Below, in pieces: positions 13,815 through 20,190 of a stretch of DNA of 20,190 nt. Under the pieces are notes generated by a model, which was not told the origin of the DNA, searched no databases, and worked only from the letters and a program-made list of their open reading frames with translations. A program made the position numbers and the translations under genes. The stretch spans positions 1 to 20,190 of the forward strand of contig JBBRLG010000055.1 in NCBI GenBank assembly GCA_038231495.1, read 5' to 3'. Source of the stretch: JBBRLG01 sp038231495. Lineage in GTDB: Bacteria > Planctomycetota > Planctomycetia > Gemmatales > Gemmataceae. Each line of letters opens with the position of its first letter. The stretch's first letter is position 1.

Positions 13815-16055
13815 GTGCTTCACCGCTCCTTGCCGCTGGCCGTCGGCCTGATCGTGTGCCTCACCGCCTTTAACGCCCACGCCGCAGCAATCGACGGCCC
13901 GGCAGCCAAAACGCCGCCGTCGTTTCTTAACGACGTGATGCCGCTCTTTACGCGCCTGGGCTGCAACCAGGGTTCGTGTCACGGCAAGGGCACCGGTCAA
14001 AACGGTTTTCGCCTGTCGCTGCGCGGCTACGCGCCGGAACTCGACTACTCCTACTTGACCCGCGAATTCCACGGCCGGCGGATTTGCTTCACCACGCCCG
14101 AGGACAGCCTGCTCCTGCGCAAGCCCGCCGGCCAGGCGGCCCACGAGGGCGGCAAACTGTTCGGCACCGACAGCCGCGAATACCAGGTTCTGCTCGACTG
14201 GATCAAGGCCGGCGCGCCGGGGCCGCAAAAGACCGATCCGGAAATCTGTCGGCTCGACGTGTCGCCCGCCCAGCGCACCCTGCGGCCCGACCAGGAACAG
14301 CAACTGCTCGTCCGCGCCGAATACAGCGATGGCACCACGCGCGACGTGACCTGGATGAGTAAGTTCGATTCCAACGACGCCGGCATGGCTTCCGTGGACG
14401 CGTGGGGTAAAGTCCACGTCAACCGCTTCGGCGAAACCTCGCTCCGCATCAGCTTCCAGGGGTTGGTCGCGGTCGCCCTGGTCACGGCCCCCTATGAACA
14501 GCCCGTGGACGAGGCGCGCTACAAGACGCGCAGCAACTTCATCGACGAACACGTTTTCAACAAGCTCGCGGCCCTGCGGATCGAGCCGTCCGACCTGTGT
14601 TCGGACGCCGAGTTTTTACGCCGGGCGTTCCTCGACACCGTCGGCATCCTACCGACCCCGGACGAAGTGCGCACCTTCCTCGCCGATGCGCGGGCCGACA
14701 AACGCGACCGACTCATCGACACGTTGCTCGACCGGCCGGAGTTCGTCGATTACTGGGCGTTGCAGCTGGGCGACTTGTTCCAGAATCGCAAGGAACGCGA
14801 CCACGACGTGCGCGGCACCAAGGGCGTGCGTTCCTTCCACGACTGGATTCGCAAACAGGTCGCGGCCAACCGCCCCTGGGACGAGCTGGCCCGCGACGTG
14901 CTTACCGCGAAGGGCACGACGACCGACAACCCGGCCGTCGGCTACTACGTCGTCACGGTCGGCGAACACGGCGAGGCCCAGCGCTCGGAAGTCGTCGCGT
15001 CGGCGGCGCAGGCGTTCCTCGGCACGCGCATCGGCTGTGCCCAGTGCCACAACCACCCGCTCGAGAAGTACACGCAGGACGATTACTACCATTTCGCCGG
15101 TTTTTTCTCGCTCATCAAACTCGACCGCAAGGAGCCGAAGTCCGGGCCGACGACGCTGATGATCGCCGGGCCGGACCGCAAACCGAACAAGGGTCCCGTC
15201 GGCGTCGTGCAGCCGCGCACCGGCCAGTTCCTCACGGCCCGGCCGCTCGACCGCGCGGCAATGAACATCCAGCCCGAAGACGACCCGCGCGTGCAATTGG
15301 CCGCGTGGATGACCGATCCGAAGAACGAGTGTTTCAGCGGCGCGATGGTCAACCGTTTGTGGCAACACTTCCTCGGCGTCGGCCTGGTCGAGCCGGTGGA
15401 CGACTTGCGCGCCAGCAACCCGCCGACCAACCCGGAACTGTGGGCGGCGCTCAACAAGGAGTTCGTCGGCCACCAGTTCGACCTCAAGCACTTAATGCGG
15501 ACGATCCTGAATTCGTGGACCTACCAGCTGGCGTCGACGACGCGCCCGGCGAACAAGCTCGACGCCCGTTTCTACTCGCACTACTACGCCCGCCGGCTGC
15601 CCGCCGAAGTGTTGCTGGACGCGCTGAGCCTGAGCACGGGCGTGCCGGACGAGTTCCCCGGCTACCCGGTCGGCGTCCGCGCCGGCCAGTTGCCCGACCC
15701 GACGCTGAAGTCGTACTTCCTGACGTTATTCGGCCGCTCGGAGCGCGTGACGGCGTGTGCCTGCGAGCGCAACGGCGACGTGACGATGCCGCAGTTGCTG
15801 CACCTGCAAAACGGCGACAGCGTCATTAACAAGATTAAATCCGGCGACGGCCGTCTGACGAAGTTGCTCAAGGACAACAAGTCCGAGGCGGAGGTCGTCG
15901 ACGAGTTGTACCTGGCGACGTTGTCGCGACCGCCGAGCGACGAGGTTCGCAAGTTGGTCCACGAGCAGATCGCGGGCGGGGCAGACAAGGCCGAGGTGTA
16001 TCGCGATCTGTTTTGGGCGCTATTGAACTCGAAGGAGTTCTCGTTTAACCGCTGA
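13815..16055 (+). CDS. Exported DUF1549/DUF1553 protein with cytochrome-like cysteine motifs and a bacterial Ig-like domain
   Basis: The 746-residue protein has, in order: a signal peptide (about 1-25, ending NAHAA); a planctomycete cytochrome-like segment with Cys50-x4-Cys55-His56 (CNQGSCHGKGTGQNGF); a Big-2-like beta domain (about 144-225); DUF1549 (about 242-455) containing a true CxxCH at 408-412 (CAQCH); and DUF1553 (about 480-730). It starts at a GTG, 13815, because GAGG (13805-13808) is 6 bases upstream and the signal peptide begins there; there is no good ATG. The family is typical of Planctomycetota, secreted, and of uncertain function. The CxxCH may bind haem c covalently after export. 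A DUF1501 gene follows 70 bases later, with a palindrome between, as in many planctomycete genomes. Confidence 0.92.
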   Translation: MLHRSLPLAVGLIVCLTAFNAHAAAIDGPAAKTPPSFLNDVMPLFTRLGCNQGSCHGKGTGQNGFRLSLRGYAPELDYSYLTREFHGRRICFTTPEDSLLLRKPAGQAAHEGGKLFGTDSREYQVLLDWIKAGAPGPQKTDPEICRLDVSPAQRTLRPDQEQQLLVRAEYSDGTTRDVTWMSKFDSNDAGMASVDAWGKVHVNRFGETSLRISFQGLVAVALVTAPYEQPVDEARYKTRSNFIDEHVFNKLAALRIEPSDLCSDAEFLRRAFLDTVGILPTPDEVRTFLADARADKRDRLIDTLLDRPEFVDYWALQLGDLFQNRKERDHDVRGTKGVRSFHDWIRKQVAANRPWDELARDVLTAKGTTTDNPAVGYYVVTVGEHGEAQRSEVVASAAQAFLGTRIGCAQCHNHPLEKYTQDDYYHFAGFFSLIKLDRKEPKSGPTTLMIAGPDRKPNKGPVGVVQPRTGQFLTARPLDRAAMNIQPEDDPRVQLAAWMTDPKNECFSGAMVNRLWQHFLGVGLVEPVDDLRASNPPTNPELWAALNKEFVGHQFDLKHLMRTILNSWTYQLASTTRPANKLDARFYSHYYARRLPAEVLLDALSLSTGVPDEFPGYPVGVRAGQLPDPTLKSYFLTLFGRSERVTACACERNGDVTMPQLLHLQNGDSVINKIKSGDGRLTKLLKDNKSEAEVVDELYLATLSRPPSDEVRKLVHEQIAGGADKAEVYRDLFWALLNSKEFSFNR

Positions 16056-16058
16056 GGA

Positions 16059-16106
16059 TTGCCGCTTGCGGCGTTGCGGGCATTACCGCAACGCCGCAAG
16101 CGGCAA
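16059..16106. repeat. Perfect 21-bp palindromic repeat between DUF1549 and DUF1501 genes
   Basis: Arms 16059-16079 and 16086-16106 are perfect inverted copies with a 6-base loop, starting 3 bases after the DUF1549 stop. The core TGCCGCTTGCGGC is shared with the hairpin at 17463-17507. It may attenuate or terminate transcription between the two genes, or stabilise the upstream mRNA. Confidence 0.85.
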
Positions 16107-16125
16107 ATCGCGAGGATAGCTAACG

Positions 16126-17457
16126 ATGCTCGACATCAATCTGGGCCGGCGGATTTCCAACCGGTGTGACGGCGTATCGCGGCGCGACTTCTTGCGAGTG
16201 GGGGCCCTTGGGGGGCTGGGCCTCACACTCCCCATGCTGTTGCGCAGCCAGGCCCAAGCCGGTCCAACCAAGCAGCACCACGCCCGCGCCAAGTCGGTCC
16301 TGCTCATCTACCTCGGCGGCGGGCTGTCGCACCACGACAGCTTCGATCCCAAGCCCGGCGCGCCCGAGGAAATCCGCGGCAAATACAAGGCGATCGACAC
16401 GGTCGTGCCCGGCCTCAAGGTCGGCGAACTGTTGCCGCAGATGGCCAGGAACATGAACCGCCTGACGCTGGTGCGCTCCGGCGCGCACAACAACGACCAC
16501 CACGAGACCGCGACCAACTGGGTGCTGTGCGGCCGTTTCGGCTCGGCGTTCGGCGACTACCCGGCGATGGGTGCCGTCGTCGCCCACGAGACCGGCTTTT
16601 CGGGCCAGTTGCCGCCCTACGTGTCGATCCCGCGCAACCCGTCGTTCACCTGGGAACTGGGCAAAAGCGCTTACCTCGGCGGCCGTTACGAATCGTTCAA
16701 GGTCGGCGACCCGAACGCCGCGGATTTCAAGGTGCAGGACATCAGTCCCGCCGAGGCGATTTCGCCCAGGCAGAGCGAACGCCGCAACACGCTGTTGCAG
16801 GCGGTGGACGGCCTGGCCAAGAACGTGCAGAACAACGACCAGGTGGACACGTTTGACGAGTTCCACCAGCGGGCGGCGGCGATGATCCTGTCCGGCGACG
16901 CCCGTGGCGCGTTCGCCCTTGACCGCGAGAGCGAAAAGTTGCGCGACCGCTACGGCCGCACTACGTTCGGCCAGAGCGCCCTGTTGGGCCGGCGGCTGAT
17001 CGAGCGCGGCGTCAAGTTCGTGACGATCAACTACGGCGGCTGGGACCACCACGCGAAGATTTTCGACAGCCTGAATAACAAGTTGCCGGAGTTCGACCGC
17101 GGCCTGTCGGCCTTGTTGGAAGACATGGACACGCGCGGCCTGCTGGACGACACGCTGGTGGCGGTGTTCGGCGAATTCGGCCGCTCGCCGAAGGTGAACA
17201 AAGACGCGGGCCGCGACCACTGGGGTCCGGCAGCGTCGCTGTTGTTCGCGGGTGCCGGCGTCAAGCGCGGCGAGGTGGTCGGCCAGACCGACAAGATGGG
17301 CGGGGCGGTGACGCGCCGCCCGGTGTCGCCGGCGGATGTGGCCTGCACCATTTACGAAGCGCTGGGCATCGACCCGAGCAAGCCGCTGCTGACGCCGGAC
17401 GGCCGGCCCGTTTCGATTCTGGACAGCGGCGAGAACATTAAAGAATTGTTTGCCTGA
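16126..17457 (+). CDS. Tat-exported DUF1501 protein
   Basis: The 443-residue protein starts with a twin-arginine signal: SRRDFLRVGA at residues 18-27 followed by a hydrophobic stretch to about 39. The body matches DUF1501, which is thought to share the alkaline phosphatase/sulfatase-like fold; visible blocks are LLIYLGGGLSHHDSFDPKPG, GAHNNDHHETATNW, NYGGWDHHAKIFDSL and VAVFGEFGRSPKVN with the following GRDHWG. The histidine- and aspartate-rich blocks could bind metal. Folded export with cofactor would fit the Tat route. It is expected to work with the DUF1549/DUF1553 protein encoded just upstream; the activity is unknown. GAGGA at 16112-16116, 9 bases before the ATG, supports the start. Confidence 0.93.
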   Translation: MLDINLGRRISNRCDGVSRRDFLRVGALGGLGLTLPMLLRSQAQAGPTKQHHARAKSVLLIYLGGGLSHHDSFDPKPGAPEEIRGKYKAIDTVVPGLKVGELLPQMARNMNRLTLVRSGAHNNDHHETATNWVLCGRFGSAFGDYPAMGAVVAHETGFSGQLPPYVSIPRNPSFTWELGKSAYLGGRYESFKVGDPNAADFKVQDISPAEAISPRQSERRNTLLQAVDGLAKNVQNNDQVDTFDEFHQRAAAMILSGDARGAFALDRESEKLRDRYGRTTFGQSALLGRRLIERGVKFVTINYGGWDHHAKIFDSLNNKLPEFDRGLSALLEDMDTRGLLDDTLVAVFGEFGRSPKVNKDAGRDHWGPAASLLFAGAGVKRGEVVGQTDKMGGAVTRRPVSPADVACTIYEALGIDPSKPLLTPDGRPVSILDSGENIKELFA

Positions 17458-17462
17458 TTCTC

Positions 17463-17507
17463 TGCCGCTTGCGGCTTTGCATGAGAACTGCAAAGCCGCA
17501 AGCGGCA
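17463..17507. repeat. Perfect 19-bp palindromic repeat after DUF1501, related to 16059-16106
   Basis: Arms 17463-17481 and 17489-17507 are perfect inverted copies with a 7-base loop, starting 5 bases after the DUF1501 stop. The core TGCCGCTTGCGGC is identical to the palindrome at 16059-16106; the inner parts differ but remain self-complementary, so the pairing is conserved rather than the sequence. It probably ends or protects the DUF1501 transcript. Confidence 0.85.
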
Positions 17508-17556
17508 AGTCTGTCGATAGTGGATGCCGCTATCTCTTGGAGGTATTGCCTTTGCC

Positions 17557-18099
17557 ATGTCGCCCTTGGGCAACCTCACCGGCGCAGTTACAATGCAGGA
17601 GTTGTTGGCAAACAGTCAGATGATCCCGGGGATTCGCGGAGCGTACTTAAGAGTAGGCAATCGGGAGACGATCCGGTTCGGCGATCTCGCGCAACTCACC
17701 ATCGACCACAACGGAATCGAGTTCCTACTGAGCCGTGAAGTTGTGCGGAACAGCCTTCTAGTCGTCAGACGTTGGCGGATTTACAGCGGCACGCCCGACC
17801 ACATTCCACCTCCCCGGTTCTTTAATCCGAACGCTCCAGGCGGCGGGACACGCATCGAGCGGATTGTGGGCCATACACACCCTAGGTCGATCCCGTATGA
17901 TCCGATTTACACACAACCGTCTTGGGCCGATCTCCATTACCTCAGCAGGATCAGCGGGGACTGGCAGCAAGTTTACGGCCCGTGGTCTCAGCCATTCGGA
18001 AGGATCATCTGGGGTCTGAACCCTGGTGAGACTACTATTTATGGGATCCACTCCACGCCAGGCAACGCTGTCCCACAACCTTGGTTAAGGAGGCCTTGA
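17557..18099 (+). CDS. JAMM/MPN-like metalloprotease-motif protein, possible effector (toxin) domain
   Basis: The 180-residue protein (from ATG 17557) shows a JAMM-like signature: GHTHP with His106 and His108, then PSWAD with Ser122 and Asp125. A preceding glutamate, Glu55 or Glu61 (IEFLLSRE), could complete the site. The second histidine and serine are separated by 13 residues, against about 7 in Rpn11-type JAMM proteins. JAMM proteases cleave isopeptide or peptide bonds next to ubiquitin-like proteins, and related domains occur as toxin tips in polymorphic toxins. No signal peptide is clear. GGAGG at 17539-17543 precedes the ATG by 13 bases; an ATG at 17524 would add 11 residues. The gene overlaps its partner by one base. 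Sampled lines are 52-63% G+C against about 68% in the DUF1501 gene. Confidence 0.6.
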   Translation: MSPLGNLTGAVTMQELLANSQMIPGIRGAYLRVGNRETIRFGDLAQLTIDHNGIEFLLSREVVRNSLLVVRRWRIYSGTPDHIPPPRFFNPNAPGGGTRIERIVGHTHPRSIPYDPIYTQPSWADLHYLSRISGDWQQVYGPWSQPFGRIIWGLNPGETTIYGIHSTPGNAVPQPWLRRP

Positions 18100-18467
18100 T
18101 GTCAACAGTAACTCGGGAACAAGTATTGGAACAAGTTGAAGGACTTGGGCCCCGCCACAACGTGTTTCTCATCGGCGGCGACGACGAGGCCTTGGGAGGA
18201 ATCCTTGTCTGGCTTCCTGAAATCGGCTTGAGAGAGTTCATTTTTGAACAGGACGATATGGCCTTCGCCATTTATAAACTTCTGCGTGACGCTGGGGTCA
18301 GGCGATTCGAGTCCTGGGACCATTTGAGAGAGGCCGAGACCAGAGAGAAATGGGAGGGCTGGGACACTTGTGACGACTACCGCAGGATGCAACAGACAAT
18401 GGAAGAATTCGCCAATAAAGATAAGCTTTTGTTGACAAGTAGTGGCCAGGGACCGTCGCGCTCCTAA
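18099..18467 (+). CDS. Acidic partner of the JAMM protein, possible immunity protein
   Basis: I do not recognise the family. The 122-residue protein is acidic, with segments HNVFLIGGDDEALGGILVWL, LREFIFEQDDMAFAIYKLLR and DAGVRRFESWDHLREAETRE, and no signal peptide or membrane segment. Its start is well defined: AAGGAGG at 18087-18093, 5 bases before an ATG that overlaps the JAMM stop (TGATG, 18097-18101). Such tight coupling of a putative toxic enzyme to a small acidic protein fits an effector/immunity pair; this is inference from arrangement. Two sampled 60-base lines are 47% and 48% G+C, with many A/T-ending codons, clearly unlike neighbouring genes. Together with the JAMM gene it separates the PPC gene from the DUF1501 gene. 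Confidence 0.6.
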   Translation: MSTVTREQVLEQVEGLGPRHNVFLIGGDDEALGGILVWLPEIGLREFIFEQDDMAFAIYKLLRDAGVRRFESWDHLREAETREKWEGWDTCDDYRRMQQTMEEFANKDKLLLTSSGQGPSRS

Positions 18468-18487
18468 CGAAATGATTTGCGAGAAAG

Positions 18488-19288
18488 ATGGCGACGAAAG
18501 GAAAGCGGCAATTCACCATGCGATTTGTCATCCCGCATACGGTTTTTTGCGCCGGCCTCTTGCTACTGGTCCCGGTCGCCGTCGGCCAGCCGAAGCCGCC
18601 GGACAAAAAGGATCTGCCCAAGCTCATCGTCGCCGTGCCAATCGGCGTGGCCCCCGGCAAGACGAGCAAGCTAGTTGTGCGCGGCCTGCGCATCGACACG
18701 GCCACCGAAATCCGCATCCACGACCCGAAAAGCTCCGCCAAGCTGCTCGCAAAAACCAAGGTCGCCGTCCCGAACCAGCAGGACCCGGCCCACGTCGGCG
18801 ACTCGCAAATCGAGATCGAGGTAACACTGCCCGCCGACTACCCGATGACCACGCTCAGCCTTTCAGTGGTCACGCCCGCCGGCGAGAGTCCGCCCTACCG
18901 GATGCTCGTCGATGCGGAGCCTACGATTGCCGAGAAGGAGCCGAACAACAGTTTCAAACAGGCCCAACCGATCCAATTGCCGCAACGCATCGACGGCGCG
19001 ATCGGCCAGGCCCAGGACGTGGACGTCTTCCGCTTCGACGGCAAGGAGGGTCAGGCGGTGATAATCGAAGTCCTCGCCGCCCGCTACGGCTCGGCGTTGG
19101 ACTCGTTCCTGACGCTGTACAGTGCCGAGGGCCAGATCATCGCGAGCAACGACGACCACGACGGTTCAGCGGATTCGCGCATCGAGGTGACGTTGCCAAA
19201 GACCGGCGTGTACTTCGTCAGCATGATCGACGCCAACGACCAGGGCGGGCCGGCGTATGTGTACCGGCTGGCGGTGCGGGCGAAGTAG
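18488..19288 (+). CDS. Exported protein with a PPC (pre-peptidase C-terminal) domain
   Basis: The 266-residue protein has a signal peptide (MRFVIPHTVFCAGLLLL, residues 11-27, cleaved near VGQ). A beta-rich, IPT-like segment follows at about 45-140 (IVAVPIGVAPGKTSKLVVRG). The C-terminal PPC domain spans about 147-265, recognised by EKEPNNSFKQAQPI, DVDVFRFDGKEGQ and SFLTLYSAEGQIIASNDD. PPC domains are secreted beta-sandwich folds, often near peptidases or in planctomycete surface proteins. Genes of this kind commonly follow DUF1549 and DUF1501 genes in planctomycetes, so this probably belongs to that cluster. The start is uncertain: ATG 18488 gives 10 extra residues; ATG 18518 starts exactly at the signal peptide but has a distant ribosome-binding site. 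Confidence 0.83.
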   Translation: MATKGKRQFTMRFVIPHTVFCAGLLLLVPVAVGQPKPPDKKDLPKLIVAVPIGVAPGKTSKLVVRGLRIDTATEIRIHDPKSSAKLLAKTKVAVPNQQDPAHVGDSQIEIEVTLPADYPMTTLSLSVVTPAGESPPYRMLVDAEPTIAEKEPNNSFKQAQPIQLPQRIDGAIGQAQDVDVFRFDGKEGQAVIIEVLAARYGSALDSFLTLYSAEGQIIASNDDHDGSADSRIEVTLPKTGVYFVSMIDANDQGGPAYVYRLAVRAK

Positions 19289-19313
19289 CCCGCCATTCTT
19301 GCGGCCGCTACTT
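19283..19313. terminator. Shared stem-loop embracing both convergent stop codons
   Basis: AAGTAGC (19283-19289) pairs with GCTACTT (19307-19313) and CCGC with GCGG, with a 2-base bulge and a 7-base loop. The stop codon of the PPC gene (19286-19288) lies in the left arm and that of the minus-strand gene (19308-19310) in the right arm. A bidirectional terminator is likely, although no T-tract follows. Confidence 0.5.
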
Positions 19314-19964
19314 CTCCTCGGCGGTGATGGCCACGCAAAACGGGGCCGGTTCGCCTTCCGGTGCCGTGGCGAGGTAGTCGAGGCTCACCACTTTCTTCTT
19401 GGGGTTGGGATTCTCCCAGGTCGTCAGGTACAGTTTGATCTTCGCCTCTTGCCCCTTCGCCGCCACGTTCTCCCCTTCCCACGCCACTTTGCCGCGCGTC
19501 GGTGCTTGCTGCCCGGCCTTCACCCACCAGTCCACCACGTCCTTGCCGTAAACGATTTCGATGTCCGCCGTGGTCTTGTCTTCGTAGTGGACGACGTACT
19601 TGCCGATGAGCGCTTCCTCGGTGGCCTGGTAGGCGCAGGCGTGCAGGAAATGCACCTTGAGGGGGAACCGGCCGACCTTGATCCCTTCCACCTTCGCGGG
19701 CATCTCCGGCATCTTGGCGCTCTTGAGCTGGATGAGGCCTTTGCCCACGTTGAACTTCACGCCGGCGAACGTTTGCTTGCCGGTGGGGAGATTGCCGAGG
19801 TTGTTCTCGGAGAACTGGATGGAATGGAAGTTGTCGGTGAGCTTGACGTTGACGTGGGGCGCGAGGTCGATGTAGACCGGGTCGGAGTCCACCGGTGCCG
19901 GGGCCGCAACAAGGAGGCCGGCGCAGGTCGCGACGCAGACCGCAGCAGTCAGAGAGCGGAACAC
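19308..19964 (-). CDS. Exported beta-rich planctomycete protein of unknown function
   Basis: The 218-residue protein starts at a GTG (19964), giving the signal peptide MFRSLTAAVCVATCAGLLVA. GGAGGG at 19971-19976 is exactly 6 bases upstream. An ATG at 20006 would add 14 polar residues and lacks a good ribosome-binding site. The body (about 65-215) reads as a beta-sandwich: GVKFNVGKGLIQL, VHFLHACAYQ, IGKYVVHYEDKTTADIEIVY, YGKDVVDWW, KVAWEGENVA and IKLYLTTWENPNP. I have the impression that this set of motifs recurs in planctomycete exported proteins, sometimes as one domain of larger ones; no name or activity can be given. A carbohydrate- or protein-binding role is possible. It is transcribed convergently with the PPC gene. 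Confidence 0.7.
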   Translation of the reverse strand: MFRSLTAAVCVATCAGLLVAAPAPVDSDPVYIDLAPHVNVKLTDNFHSIQFSENNLGNLPTGKQTFAGVKFNVGKGLIQLKSAKMPEMPAKVEGIKVGRFPLKVHFLHACAYQATEEALIGKYVVHYEDKTTADIEIVYGKDVVDWWVKAGQQAPTRGKVAWEGENVAAKGQEAKIKLYLTTWENPNPKKKVVSLDYLATAPEGEPAPFCVAITAEEK

Positions 19965-20190
19965 GGAACACCCTCCAGCGGAAACGGGTCGTTGACGAGG
20001 AGACATGCCCTGAATGTAACGCCTCCGCTGCCGGGACGCCAGCGCAGGTTTGGAATGTATCGGGGGCCGCCATCCGGTTAAGGAGGTCGCCGACCGGCCG
20101 TCGCTTGGGCGTGCGTGGGCGACCCTTAGCCGGCGTCAACGCCGTGTATACTCAACGCGGCCCGGTTTGACACAAGCCTGAAGCGCAAGC
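19965..20190. other. Upstream region of the exported beta-rich gene
   Basis: The last 226 bases carry the promoter region of the minus-strand gene. A TATACT at 20147-20152 on the plus strand could be a -10 for a gene beyond the window, but no -35 was found. No coding region is supported here. Confidence 0.4.

Noticed and set aside
16120..17508. 462-codon minus-strand frame opposite DUF1501
   Set aside because: It mirrors the codon positions of DUF1501, begins inside a palindrome and shows no domain.
17510..17540. GATAG/CTATC inverted repeat as an operator for the JAMM gene
   Set aside because: The stem is 5 bp with a 9-base loop, too weak to claim.

Overview
The window is chromosomal DNA from a high-G+C planctomycete, most likely a Gemmata-like member of the Planctomycetota. 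The main signs are a secreted DUF1549/DUF1553 protein followed by a Tat-exported DUF1501 protein and a PPC-domain protein, a single-domain TIGR03067 protein, and several small proteins of planctomycete type. No rRNA, tRNA, CRISPR array, integrase or transposase gene was seen.

Layout. 1-1479 (minus): a 7-transmembrane protein of the transglutaminase-associated type, ATGA-overlapped with an ATP-grasp glutamate-ligase-like gene cut by the window edge. 1870-3282 (plus): exported subtilisin-family protease with a beta-rich insertion. 3530-4288 (plus): TIGR03067 protein and a small HTH protein. 4294-5065 (minus): two small unknown genes separated by a cluster of C/G-tract repeats. 5150-9556 (minus): a pyruvate:ferredoxin oxidoreductase (PFOR) split into an alpha-gamma gene and a delta-beta gene, with two tiny ATGA-overlapped genes (one DUF4288) between the halves. 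10021-12579 (plus): exported C45-type Ntn hydrolase with an M1-peptidase-like C-terminal helical region. 12687-13508 (minus): exported protein of unknown function. 13815-19288 (plus): DUF1549/DUF1553, DUF1501 and PPC genes, interrupted between the last two by a lower-G+C two-gene cassette (a JAMM-motif protein and an acidic partner). 19308-19964 (minus): small exported beta-rich protein.

How the genes relate. The PFOR halves together carry every domain needed for CoA-dependent oxidative decarboxylation of pyruvate: TPP domains, CoA/gamma domain, two ferredoxin-type clusters and one proximal cluster. The DUF1549/DUF1501/PPC genes form the usual planctomycete exported cluster of unknown function. 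The JAMM gene and its 1-bp-overlapping partner look like an acquired effector/immunity-type pair; this is the best candidate for something undescribed.

The intergenic DNA is unusually structured. Near-perfect inverted repeats with 19-36 bp arms lie at gene ends (3291-3362, 12583-12677, 16059-16106, 17463-17507). The last two share a core and bracket the DUF1501 gene. A 131-bp element with about 23-bp terminal inverted repeats (9759-9889) lies between divergent PFOR and C45 genes. Functional calls rest on reading motifs by eye; no database search was run.
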